This document shows positions 8,323 to 17,177 of a stretch of DNA of 64,000 nt, in pieces. Made by a program: the position numbers and the translations under genes. The stretch is taken from positions 10,965-74,964 of the forward strand of contig JBMOLU010000033.1 in the NCBI GenBank assembly GCA_049325275.1, written 5' to 3'. Numbering within the stretch: the first letter of the stretch is position 1; each line of letters begins with the position of its first letter. The DNA comes from CAIQJJ01 sp049325275 (GTDB lineage Bacteria > Chloroflexota > Anaerolineae > Anaerolineales > UBA4823). The notes beneath the pieces were generated by a model that did no database searches, had not been told where the DNA came from, and worked only from the letters and a program-made list of their open reading frames with translations.

Positions 8323-10284
8323 ATGCATGTCAAAACCGTTTCGCTCAGCATTTTGTTGCTCAGCCTGCTCGTCCTACGAGGCAGCGGGCCAGTAGATGCG
8401 GCTTCTACAGCAATCGGTGTCTGGACGAGCCTTGGACCGGATGGTGGAATCGTCGGTGTACTGGCGATCGACCCTGCCACACCTACGAACATCTACGCAG
8501 GAACATACAGCGCCGGCATATTCAAGAGCACCAACGGCGGGGAGAACTGGAGCGCCGTAAACACGGGCCTGAACAACACATTTGTTCGCGCCCTGGCCAT
8601 CGATCCGATGACGCCAACAACCCTCTACGTAGGTTTATTGAGCGGTGGCATATCCAAAAGTATGAACGGCGGGGAGAACTGGTACGCTGCCAGCACCGGC
8701 CTGGGCAGTATTTCGATCTGGAAGCTGATAGTTCACCCCACATCCCCCCTTACACTCTACGCCGGCACGTCGGACGGCGTGTTCAAAAGCACGAACGGCG
8801 GCGAAAGCTGGAACACGGCCAACACAGGCTTACCTGATGCCGCAGTGATCGCCTTCACCATTGACCCGCTCACGCCAACCACACTCTATGCAGGAACGGC
8901 CGGCGCCGGCGTATTCAAGAGCACCAACGGCGGCGGCAACTGGAGCGCAGCGAACACCGGCTTACCCGATTTTATCCACATTAACGCGATGGCGCTCGAT
9001 CCAGCGACACCAACCACACTCTATGCGGGAACACCCGGCAACGGCATATTCAAGAGCACGAATGGCGGTGAAAACTGGAATGCGGTCGATTTGGGCTTGT
9101 CGTCCGTTGTCTCTGTTTATTCCCTGGTCGTCGATCCGCAATCACCAAACGTTATATACACAGGAACGTATCTGGACGGGGTGCTCAAAAGCACCGATAG
9201 CGGTGTCTCGTGGCATACCGCCAACGTAAACATAAAGGGCACCGCCGTTTATGCATTGACGATCGACCCGGCGGCTTCAGATATTCTCTACGCAGGGACA
9301 GATTGGGGCGTATTCAAGAGCACGAACAGCAGCGAAAACTGGAATACCGCCAACGTTGGCTTGAAAGCCATGAGCATTCAGGCGCTGGCCATCGACCCTG
9401 CTACGCCAGCGACGCTGTATACGGCTGCGAATCATGCGGGCAGCGTGTTCAAGAGTACGGATGGAGGAGAGAACTGGAACACAATCAACAACGGCCTGAC
9501 CAGGACGCTCGTGATCGATCTGGCAATCGACCCGGTGAATGCAAGCACCGTTTACGCAGGCACGTCTGACCGCGGTGCATTCAAAAGCACAAACGGGGGC
9601 GAAGACTGGCTTGAAATCAACGACGGTCTGCCCCATCAAGGAATTTCTGCCTTGGCAATCGATCCGGTAACACCGGGCACTCTCTACGTTGCCGCACAAG
9701 GTGCGTTCAAGAGCACAAACGGCGGAGAGACCTGGGAGGCCATCAACAGTGGTTTAACAAACGTCAACACGATTCGCTCGATCGTAATCGACCCAACGGC
9801 GCCAACCGTCCTCTATGCAGGGACAGAGAGTGGTGTGTTCAAAAGCACAAACGGGGGCGGTTACTGGAACACCGCCAATAGCGGCCTCGGCACCACCGAT
9901 ATTTTCTGCCTGGCAATCGACCCGCACACGCCGGCGACCCTCTATGCCGGCACACGTGACGGCGTGTTCAAAAGCACCAACGGTGCGGAGGATTGGGTCG
10001 AAGTCAGCACAGGGCTGGTCGATACGATGGTTTACACGCTGGCCATTGATCATGCGGCACCGTCCACGCTCTACGCAGGGACAAATGCGGGCGGCGTGTT
10101 CAAAAGCACGAACGGCGGCGGAAGCTGGATCGCCGTCGACGGCAACCTGGACAGCGTTCCCGTGTACGTGCTGGCGCTCACCCCAACGACATCGGCCAGA
10201 CTCTACGCAGGCACCGGCGCAGGCGTGTTTGGGATGCAGGTGAAGGCAACAGTCTTCCTCCCGTTAGTCAGCCGTGGCCCGTGA
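8323..10284 (+). CDS. Secreted 14-repeat beta-propeller protein (BNR/Vps10-like)
   Basis: 653 residues from the ATG at 8323, preceded by GGAGGGG. A signal peptide (VSLSILLLSLLVLRGSGPVDA) is followed by 13 full and one partial repeat of about 47 residues. Each has the form AIDPxTPxTLYAGTxxGVFKSTNGGENWxxxNTGL. The S-T-N-G-G-E-N-W core is a BNR/Asp-box-like motif of sialidase, sortilin and GH74-type propellers. Fourteen blades would suit two seven-bladed propellers in tandem. No catalytic pair is obvious, so a binding or scaffold role on or outside the cell is more likely than hydrolysis. The C-terminus is VFLPLVSRGP, matching the tail of the FG-GAP protein at 38560-40818. Confidence 0.8.
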   Translation: MHVKTVSLSILLLSLLVLRGSGPVDAASTAIGVWTSLGPDGGIVGVLAIDPATPTNIYAGTYSAGIFKSTNGGENWSAVNTGLNNTFVRALAIDPMTPTTLYVGLLSGGISKSMNGGENWYAASTGLGSISIWKLIVHPTSPLTLYAGTSDGVFKSTNGGESWNTANTGLPDAAVIAFTIDPLTPTTLYAGTAGAGVFKSTNGGGNWSAANTGLPDFIHINAMALDPATPTTLYAGTPGNGIFKSTNGGENWNAVDLGLSSVVSVYSLVVDPQSPNVIYTGTYLDGVLKSTDSGVSWHTANVNIKGTAVYALTIDPAASDILYAGTDWGVFKSTNSSENWNTANVGLKAMSIQALAIDPATPATLYTAANHAGSVFKSTDGGENWNTINNGLTRTLVIDLAIDPVNASTVYAGTSDRGAFKSTNGGEDWLEINDGLPHQGISALAIDPVTPGTLYVAAQGAFKSTNGGETWEAINSGLTNVNTIRSIVIDPTAPTVLYAGTESGVFKSTNGGGYWNTANSGLGTTDIFCLAIDPHTPATLYAGTRDGVFKSTNGAEDWVEVSTGLVDTMVYTLAIDHAAPSTLYAGTNAGGVFKSTNGGGSWIAVDGNLDSVPVYVLALTPTTSARLYAGTGAGVFGMQVKATVFLPLVSRGP

Positions 10285-10319
10285 GCGCTGAGACGTTAGT
10301 GGCAACACGATGACGCAGC

Positions 10320-10349
10320 GAAGTCTCCTGGCTACACGCAGGAGACTTC
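10320..10349. terminator. Hairpin after the propeller gene
   Basis: Bases 10320-10330 (GAAGTCTCCTG) and 10339-10349 are perfect complements around an eight-base loop, 36 bases after the stop at 10284. There is no long T-run; a TATAAT follows at 10355-10360 and could belong to the next gene's promoter. Confidence 0.45.
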
Positions 10350-10385
10350 ATGGCTATAATGCCCGGCATGGATGGAGGGGCTGCA

Positions 10386-12863
10386 ATGAAAACACATACG
10401 AATTTTTCTACCGGCGTCTTTTTGATTACGATTGGGCTGGCGTTGGCGGCCTGCTGGCCGGCCGCTGTGACAGTGCCAGCGGCCACTTCAACGGCCACAC
10501 GCCTTTTTCCCACACGAACAAAGGCTGCACAAATTTTTTCTCCTACGATTGAAGCACCGAAAAGGCTTCAACAGACCGACACGCCTTCTCCTACGCCGGC
10601 GCCACTGGTCACAAGCCTGTTCCCCGTGTCACTTGAGTTGCCATATCTCAACCAGACTTCCACTCCTGTGGCCACACCCGAAAAACCGGATGAAGAATTC
10701 AAACGCAAGGCCTGGGGTGAAGAAGATGCTGTTGCCTTAATCAAAGCGCTGGATGAATATGCCAGCGCAAACGATCGCTGTTTCCCAGCAGGATGTATGC
10801 GAAACAATTTCGTTTCGCTACAAGAACCGATCGCCCTGGCTCTGCAGGAGACGCTGTGGCGCTTCCCCAAAACAGCCCACCAGGAGCAGTATCAATGGCG
10901 GCTTGCCCTGGCGCATGCCATCCAGGGAAGTCACGCTTCGGATGCGTGGATTCTGGCCAAGCTAGAAACACTGTTCAACCAAAGCGAACTGCCGTTAGAG
11001 GCATTAAAGGGTTACATCAAAGCCTACGGGTTTACGCTTCGCTCTCCCTACCCTGACTGGGATGATGAACGGCCGAACACATTTCCAAACCTGTTTGGCG
11101 ATCAGACGGACGCGGTCATTTACCGCCTGACCACGCAAGGCAGTTATCTCGACGGGCTGTTTTTTACCGTCCACACGGACACGCAGGGGAGCCAAAAGCT
11201 TGTACCCATTTACAGCGATTGGAATTTCTTTACGGCCGGGTATTCGATCGCAGACTTCGCCGATCACAATCTGAACGGCATTCCTGAAGTCGTTCTCTAT
11301 GCGGGCAGATACAGCGGAACTATGTGCTCGGCAGAAATATTCATCTTCGAATGGCAAGGGGATCGGTTCGTTCAAAGGATTGACGAAGAACACGGCATCG
11401 AAATTGGCTTAATGAACTGTGAGAATGGTTGGGGATACGGCCAACGGGATGAGAATGGCATCGCGCGCTTGTTCAGCCAGGGATTTTCTACCACCTACAC
11501 CGATCATTTCAAGTGGGATGGAGCGCTTTATCGCTTCGACGAGCGGACGTACGAAGCCGGGACGATTTACGATCTAGCCCTCACCCTCGAAACGCTCACC
11601 GATGACGGAAACTTTCGTGAAGCAATCGACTTGCTGGAAAACACCTTGCCATCGGACCCGGAATACGCCCCCGATAGCTGGGATTACTTCCGCTTCCAGC
11701 TTGGTATGTTCTACGCCACCCAGTCCGAAATAGACCGTGCGAGGACGCAGTTTCAGTACATCGCCGACAGGTCTTCAAGCTCATCTTCTACTTCGGCGGT
11801 TCCCCAGGCAGCCCAGGCCTTTCTGGATCGTTATACGGACAATGCCAGCATTTACCATGCCTGTATGGCTTCTTTGGATGTCATGCAAAAGGCCTTGGAC
11901 CCGTTCCGAGATGATGGTGGGCACGTCACCGAGGAGCAAATGCGCCAGGCGTGGCGATACGCCGACACCTGGCCGTTTTATCCACTATGCAATCCCGATC
12001 TGGTGTTGCCTTATCTTGCCCGGCAGCTTACGGCCGAACAAACGGCCGATGTCTCTGCGGCACTGCGCCAGGCCGGCGTGAGCGTAGAATATTCCACCCG
12101 GCTAGATATGGATGGCGATGGAGATCAAGACTGGCTTATCGTGATCACCAAGCCACCGGCAACCGGCCGCGCAGATGCAACGGTCTGGGCGCTGCTGCAA
12201 GAAGTGCCAGGATTGCTGGCGCTGCGCGTTAGCAGCGATCACGACCACATCGATCGTGCATCTGCCCGCAAGGTATTCGTTGTCGAAACTGCCACTCCAC
12301 CCGATGGACATGGAAAGCCCATTATGATCGTCCAAAGCGGCAACAGCCTGTCCACGTTTCAGGTATTGGGCACCGCCGATTCCGCCCCCTACATCCAAGA
12401 TGTGTCCGGTTATTGGTGGAAAGTGATGGCGTACTCCCTGGAAGACAGCGCTCATGGGACCAGGATCCGTATTACGTTTCCCGATCCTGCCGGGGGGAGC
12501 GCTGCAACGATTGAAAGCTACCTTTGGGATAACGAAGTTAACCGTTTCGATCGCGAAGAAGACGTGCTGAAAGCCATCGCTGAACGCGCCACAGAATCTC
12601 TCAGGCAAGAAGGCGAGGTAGCCGGGGCCATTCCGGCCTTACAGGCCATAGTCCGTTATGCGCCACCCGTCTGCGACGAAAGTTATCCTGAAGAATGCGA
12701 TATGCAGTTAACGGAACGTGCGCGCTACCACTACCTCCTCGCCCTGGCCTACGAACGCGCCGGCGACGACCCGGCCGCCGTACAAGCTTACTGGCAGCTC
12801 TGGCATGATTTTCCCCACAGCCCTTATGCCTTGATGGCGCGGGCAAAGTTGGTACATCAGTAA
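10386..12863 (+). CDS. Large lipoprotein with VCBS-like and TPR-like segments
   Basis: 825 residues from the ATG at 10386, which has GGAGGGG eight bases upstream. The N-terminus carries a signal peptide with a lipobox (IGLALAAC), so the mature protein is probably lipid-anchored. A Thr/Pro-rich stretch follows to about residue 110. The middle contains two DxDxDG-type segments (DFADHNLNGIPEVVLYAGRY and DMDGDGDQDWLIVITK) like calcium-binding VCBS/FG-GAP units. Helical repeats near 400-470 and at the C-terminus (ARYHYLLALAYERAGDDPAA) look like TPRs. I do not recognise the family; a surface assembly or sensing role is a guess. The next gene converges on it with three bases between. Confidence 0.72.
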   Translation: MKTHTNFSTGVFLITIGLALAACWPAAVTVPAATSTATRLFPTRTKAAQIFSPTIEAPKRLQQTDTPSPTPAPLVTSLFPVSLELPYLNQTSTPVATPEKPDEEFKRKAWGEEDAVALIKALDEYASANDRCFPAGCMRNNFVSLQEPIALALQETLWRFPKTAHQEQYQWRLALAHAIQGSHASDAWILAKLETLFNQSELPLEALKGYIKAYGFTLRSPYPDWDDERPNTFPNLFGDQTDAVIYRLTTQGSYLDGLFFTVHTDTQGSQKLVPIYSDWNFFTAGYSIADFADHNLNGIPEVVLYAGRYSGTMCSAEIFIFEWQGDRFVQRIDEEHGIEIGLMNCENGWGYGQRDENGIARLFSQGFSTTYTDHFKWDGALYRFDERTYEAGTIYDLALTLETLTDDGNFREAIDLLENTLPSDPEYAPDSWDYFRFQLGMFYATQSEIDRARTQFQYIADRSSSSSSTSAVPQAAQAFLDRYTDNASIYHACMASLDVMQKALDPFRDDGGHVTEEQMRQAWRYADTWPFYPLCNPDLVLPYLARQLTAEQTADVSAALRQAGVSVEYSTRLDMDGDGDQDWLIVITKPPATGRADATVWALLQEVPGLLALRVSSDHDHIDRASARKVFVVETATPPDGHGKPIMIVQSGNSLSTFQVLGTADSAPYIQDVSGYWWKVMAYSLEDSAHGTRIRITFPDPAGGSAATIESYLWDNEVNRFDREEDVLKAIAERATESLRQEGEVAGAIPALQAIVRYAPPVCDESYPEECDMQLTERARYHYLLALAYERAGDDPAAVQAYWQLWHDFPHSPYALMARAKLVHQ

Positions 12864-12866
12864 AAG

Positions 12867-13418
12867 TCAGGGTGTTGGCTTGTAAGCAAGAACCACAATC
12901 CCGCAAGCGAAAGCACGTGCCTGCTTCAACGCCAGGCTTTGTGCGCCGTTGAGTTCGTTGAAAACTGCCAAACCGCTGCCGATCGCGACCGGATTGACGA
13001 ACAGATGAAACTCGTCAATCAGCCGATGCTTGATGAGGGCTGATACAAACGCGGCGCCGCCGTAGACGATCAGGTCGCCGCCGTTTTGTCTCTTCAAGTG
13101 CAGCATCTCATCAACCAGATCGCCTTTTGCCAAAAGGGTGTTTTCCCATACGGATTGATCGAAGGTTTTGGTGAAAACGACTTTTTGCGTGGTGTTGAAC
13201 TTGTCGGCGCCTTCTTCTTCGGGGTGGGAAGCCCAGTAGGGGATGAACCCCTGGGCCAGCTTTCGCCCAAGGACGATACAATCTACGGGATCGGTGAGTT
13301 CGTCCACGTAGCGCTTGAGTTCATCATCCCAATCGCGCCGCGCCCAATCCAATTCACCGTTTGGCCCGGCAACGTATCCATCAACCGTGATCTGTACTTG
13401 TAGTTTTAGTTTTCTCAT
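12867..13418 (-). CDS. Dihydrofolate reductase-family (RibD C-terminal-like) protein
   Basis: 183 residues starting MRKLKLQVQITVDGYVAGPN, the standard opening of the DHFR/RibD C-terminal superfamily, with the conserved WDDELKRYVDEL, VLGRKLAQGF and DLIVYGGAAFVSALIKHRLIDEF segments in the expected order. These proteins bind NADPH in a DHFR-like fold and are thought to reduce small molecules; most single-domain members are uncharacterised. It is cytosolic. The gene lies 13 bases downstream of the DUF1801 gene on the same strand, a pairing consistent with a two-gene operon. Confidence 0.88.
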   Translation of the reverse strand: MRKLKLQVQITVDGYVAGPNGELDWARRDWDDELKRYVDELTDPVDCIVLGRKLAQGFIPYWASHPEEEGADKFNTTQKVVFTKTFDQSVWENTLLAKGDLVDEMLHLKRQNGGDLIVYGGAAFVSALIKHRLIDEFHLFVNPVAIGSGLAVFNELNGAQSLALKQARAFACGIVVLAYKPTP

Positions 13419-13431
13419 CGCACCCGTCTCC

Positions 13432-13863
13432 TTACCATTCTGCCGCCGCCCGAACCGATTGCCGGAGCAGCTGCTTCAAAATTTCCGTATCGATGTCTTG
13501 CAGCGTCTTGATGTACAGGCAGCCGGCGCCGGTTTTATGTTTTCCCAGTTTTTCGAGCAAGCCTGCATAGGAAGCAACGCTCCCCGGCAGGTACAAGGTG
13601 ATATTCTGCTTGCGTGGGGAAAAACCGACAATCATCCAATCCAGTTCACGGCCGCTTGCATACTTGAGATGCACATTGCCGAACCCAACGATGCTCGTCC
13701 CCCACATTACAGGCTCCTGCTGTGTGGCCTGCCGCATCATATCGGCGATCGCGATACAGTCTTTTCTTGTTTGCTCCTTGGAGATTCCGTCCAGGAAATC
13801 ATCCACGCTCGCCCCGGTCGGTCTTGTCTTTAACTCGGCCATCATGCGCTCCTTGTCGTTCAT
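13432..13863 (-). CDS. DUF1801 domain protein
   Basis: 143 residues from the ATG at 13863 (MNDKERMMAELKTRPTGASV); the frame is open further upstream but that part has no family-like sequence and contains the AT-rich promoter region. The DDFLDGISKEQTRKDCIAIADMM helix, MWGTSIVGFG and the RQNITLYLPG strand are typical of DUF1801, a small alpha/beta domain related to the YdhG/frataxin-like fold. The function of the family is not established. It is the first gene of a likely pair with the DHFR-like gene. Confidence 0.85.
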   Translation of the reverse strand: MNDKERMMAELKTRPTGASVDDFLDGISKEQTRKDCIAIADMMRQATQQEPVMWGTSIVGFGNVHLKYASGRELDWMIVGFSPRKQNITLYLPGSVASYAGLLEKLGKHKTGAGCLYIKTLQDIDTEILKQLLRQSVRAAAEW

Positions 13864-14048
13864 ATCAATCCCGCGTGAATAAATTGGATAAATTCTAGCA
13901 TATTTGTGCCAATTTGGGCAGTTCTTTGGATAAGGGCATAGCGCAAAAACTGCGGTAGAGGTTGAACCCCGACGTAACCCTCGGGCAAGAAAACGCTCAT
14001 TCGTAGCCGATGCCGGCATTTTCGATAATGGTGACAATAAAGAAGAAC

Positions 14049-14078
14049 GTGGGGCTGGCCGAATAGCCAACCCCACGC
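14049..14078. terminator. Hairpin terminator of the protease gene
   Basis: CGTGGGGCTGGC and a near-perfect partner ending GCCAACCCCACG form a 12-bp stem with one G-T pair and a short loop, 60 bases past the protease stop. On the minus strand it is followed by a T-rich stretch (TTCTTCTTTATT), as expected for intrinsic termination. Confidence 0.6.
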
Positions 14079-14137
14079 TCATTCAAGAAACCTACTGCGT
14101 GTACGGGCCTGTCGACGCCCTTATGCGAGCAAAAGCA

Positions 14138-15256
14138 TCAGCAACCGGCCGCCGAACACAGGGGGACGATGTTGCTGCTGTTGAATCGCGGCCCGTAAAT
14201 ATTTTGCGTGCCAACGAACAAGCCGGAGTTCACCGAGTTGGCGTAACCGGATATGGCGCCAATGGCGTAATTGATGGTCCACGGGCCACCGCTGATGCCA
14301 GGGCCATAGCTGCAACCGGTGCCGAGCGTGTCGGTGGTTTGCTGGAAGCTTTCCGATACGCAGGTGCGCAGGTAACTGCCAGCGCTCGGCAGGAGATTGA
14401 GGTTATAGTCGCGGAACGGGTAGCCCATGTCGTGGAAATGCCGGACGTAACCGTAGTTCCACTGGCGGCCCATGAAGCCAACGGCGGCGTTCAGAGTCTG
14501 GCCGGCGGAGTTGGTGCCCATTTCACACACACCGACGTCGTGCCGTGTCCAGCTGTTGATGGAGAAGCTCCCCGACAGGTTGACCCACGATGTGAGAATC
14601 CAACAGCGGGTCGCCGGGAACGTCCCGAAGGGCGTCGAGCCGTTTCGATAGGCCGGGGAAAAGACCCAATTGGAGTACCAGCGGTTGTTGGTGGTATCGT
14701 AGAGACAGTGTGCGGCGGTAAGCATCACATTGCCCGAGATGCTGGTGGCAGAGCAATACGACGTGCCCGAAGGGGTCTGGAAGCTAAGCCTGCCAACCCA
14801 GCGGTGCGGGTACAGCGTTTGCAGGCTGGACAATTGGTTGACGGTATACGCTGTGTAAACCTGGCTGGTTCCAGTGGGTGCATCTACCTGGAGCGTGTCT
14901 GCATCGAACGCCATCGCCCAGTCTTCTGCGTATGCCGTCCGTGCGACGGTCTCGGCGTCGGCCGCGGCGAAACCTGCCGGGGAGAAGGCAACGGGGTCAT
15001 TTCCGGTTTTGGGCAGGGCAGATTCAGCCTCGATTTCGGCGGGGCCTTTTTGCACCATCAGCCCCATGGGTTCTGCCTCGGCAATGGCCTCACGGGTCCA
15101 AAACGACAGGGCAGCATCCTGTTCTTGCGGAGAGACGGTTTTGCTTTGAACCACGTCTTCCTGCGCCGAAGCATTGATTTGCGCGCCAGGGCCATAGATC
15201 AACAACGAAATCACCACAAGGATCAACACGGGCGTGAGTTTCGGTTTGTGGTACAT
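14138..15256 (-). CDS. Secreted trypsin-like (V8/S1-type) serine protease
   Basis: 372 residues from the ATG at 15256, with CTGGAGG upstream. Residues 9-31 are a signal peptide; about 32-150 look like a propeptide. The catalytic triad is visible as H183 in LTAAHC, D240 in RHDVGVCEM and S322 in GPGISGGPW. The chymotrypsin-fold core therefore spans about 150-370, with several Cys that could form disulphides. It would hydrolyse peptides outside the cell. The spacing and the HDVGV motif resemble the glutamyl endopeptidase/V8-like branch, but specificity cannot be read with confidence. It is monocistronic: a hairpin follows and a divergent gene lies upstream. Confidence 0.85.
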   Translation of the reverse strand: MYHKPKLTPVLILVVISLLIYGPGAQINASAQEDVVQSKTVSPQEQDAALSFWTREAIAEAEPMGLMVQKGPAEIEAESALPKTGNDPVAFSPAGFAAADAETVARTAYAEDWAMAFDADTLQVDAPTGTSQVYTAYTVNQLSSLQTLYPHRWVGRLSFQTPSGTSYCSATSISGNVMLTAAHCLYDTTNNRWYSNWVFSPAYRNGSTPFGTFPATRCWILTSWVNLSGSFSINSWTRHDVGVCEMGTNSAGQTLNAAVGFMGRQWNYGYVRHFHDMGYPFRDYNLNLLPSAGSYLRTCVSESFQQTTDTLGTGCSYGPGISGGPWTINYAIGAISGYANSVNSGLFVGTQNIYGPRFNSSNIVPLCSAAGC

Positions 15257-15850
15257 GGGAATCCTCCAGAAAAGTAACTTGCGTTTTGCATTTACTGGGT
15301 TCTGTGCACGAGTGCATGGCCTTCATGCTGACCAACCCTTCATCCCCGGGATGAGAAAGTTGGCCACCCACCAAAATGCTCCTTGCTTGCACGATGTCGG
15401 CCTGCAAGCCGGACGTTCCTGTTTCGTAGGAAACACGCTGGCTTATACCATGATGTAGATTCACATCCTGCCATACCATTGCCCTGGACAAGCTCACGCC
15501 CTCTACACAGGGTTGTAGCGCTCAGCGAATCATTTGTGTGCACAGGCTGAAACGCTAACACAAAAGGAGGAGATACTGTGATTATTGTGGCAGAAACCAC
15601 TTTCTTTTGCAGACGGGGTTGGTTTACTTAAGTTGGCAATTTGTTGGCAGCGTTGGATTTTGGTTGCTCTGGAGTTGGCCGCAACACAGGCCGGCAAGTG
15701 CCCCACATTAACCTTTCGCTCGGCCGTTCCCGTTCGGATGCGCTGAAAACATACCAATCTGTCAGACGCACACCTGGCGCTTCATGGTAGACTGTAAAAA
15801 CAGCAGCTTTGCCGGTAAGGTAGCATTTAACGTAGAATAATCGGTGTTTC
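15257..15850. other. Divergent intergenic region between protease and broken sugar-binding gene
   Basis: 594 bases with no convincing gene. TTGCCG at 15809-15814 and TAGAAT at 15833-15838 (18-base spacer) form a plausible plus-strand promoter for the gene at 15851. A Shine-Dalgarno-like AAAGGAGGAGA at 15563-15573 precedes a GTG at 15578 that opens a 17-codon frame only. This could be a leader peptide or the remnant of a lost signal-peptide exon of the sugar-binding gene. Nothing else is recognisable. Confidence 0.4.
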
Positions 15851-17053
15851 ATGGAAACAATCTATTTCTGTACTTTTGATCGAGGTCCAGATTTCCAAGA
15901 AAAGCTTTTAAATCTGGTAAATGAGTTCGAGCGGGATACCAAAATAAAGGTTGAACTGGAAATCATTCAGGATTGGTCGAATGGATGGGCCAGGTTGCTG
16001 GACTTAGCGCTAAATCGTTCTCCTGCGGATGTTTCGGAAGTGGGCAGTTCGTGGGTAAGCGATTTGATGCGCATGGAAGCGTTGCGCCCCTTTAGTGCCT
16101 TTGAAGTCGATCGTGTTTTGAGTGGTGCGAAGCTTTACAGCTCGGTATGGGGAAACAGTTTCGCCTTCAACGGCGGCAAAACGAACTCTTCGGCCCCGTT
16201 TTCGATTCCGCTCGGAATAGACGCCCGGGCGATTTACTATCGTCACGATGTCTTCGAACGCTTCGGCATCAACGAAGCCAGTGCCTTTGAAAGCGCGCAA
16301 GCTTTCGAAAACACGCTGGAGCTTTTGCAGCAAGTCGGCCACCCTACCCCACTCGCGCTACCAACCGCACGCTCGCACAGGACCATTCACAATCTTGCCT
16401 CGTGGGTTTGGGGAGAAGGCGGCAACTTTGTGAATGAAGAAGGGACATAACCGCTTTTTGACCAGCCTCAAGCCTTGGCCGGATTGAAGGCCTATTTCCG
16501 CCTGGGGAAATACTTGGGCGCAAAAAGGAAAAATGTTGGGGAAGTGGAGGCGGACGATCTGTTCAGGGTAGGAGAAGCCGCCGTCACCGTCAGCGGGTAC
16601 TGGATTAAGGCCGCGCCGGAGAACATCAGCGAAGTGGTCAACAGGAATATGCGTGTGGCGCTTTTGCCTGGCGTACCGTTTATCGGCGGTGGGCACTTTA
16701 TCATCTGGAAGAACAGCGTAAAAGCGGAAGCAGCAATTCGTTTGCTCAAGCACCTGTATTCCGATGAAAGAAATGAAGTTCTACGCACAATCTATGGCCT
16801 GCCTGCGAACGAAGCCGGGTGGGCGCGCCCCCCCTTCAACCTGGAAGAAAATCAACCCTTCAAGGTTTCGATCCAAAAAGGGCGTACTTTCTCCAATGCA
16901 CCCCTATGGGGGCTGGTGGAAAAACGCCTGACCGATCTCTTTCCCGTTATCTGGGAGAAAGTGCTCGAAACACCAGAGCTATCGGGAGAGATCGTCGAGA
17001 ACGAAGTTAAAAACCTTGCCAGGCGTTTACGCATGACGTTGCAGAGTTCTTAA
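15851..17053 (+). pseudogene. Extracellular solute-binding protein (sugar ABC, family 1) interrupted by an in-frame TAA
   Basis: Codons 1-199 (METIYFCTFDRGPDFQEKLL) end at a TAA at 16448-16450. The same reading frame then continues without any shift as PLFDQPQALAGLKAYFRLGK to the stop at 17053. Both halves together (about 400 codons) have the length and motifs of a sugar ABC transporter binding protein: an early ADVSEVGSSW segment, SIPLGIDARAIYYRHDVFE, then GEAAVTVSGYWIK. A single base change explains the interruption. There is also no signal peptide and no permease gene nearby, so the gene looks dead or stranded; readthrough is less likely. The promoter before it still looks intact. Confidence 0.75.
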
Positions 17054-17120
17054 ACGGCCTGGAGAAAACGGTGGCTTATCCGCCCAATATCAAACCCATA
17101 GCTACATGCACTGAATCACA

Positions 17121-17150
17121 GGCAGGGCAGCGCCTCGGCGCTGCCCTGCC
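17121..17150. terminator. Bidirectional hairpin between convergent genes
   Basis: GGCAGGGCAGCGCC (17121-17134) and its exact complement (17137-17150) form a GC-rich stem between the broken sugar-binding gene and the GH5 gene, which converge here. Confidence 0.65.
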
Positions 17151-17177
17151 CTCACAAGGAGATATTTTTAAGAGATT

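Noticed and set aside
15578..15631. 17-codon gene with GTG start
   Set aside because: It has a ribosome-site-like sequence but is too short and unrecognised to call as a gene; mentioned only in the region entry.
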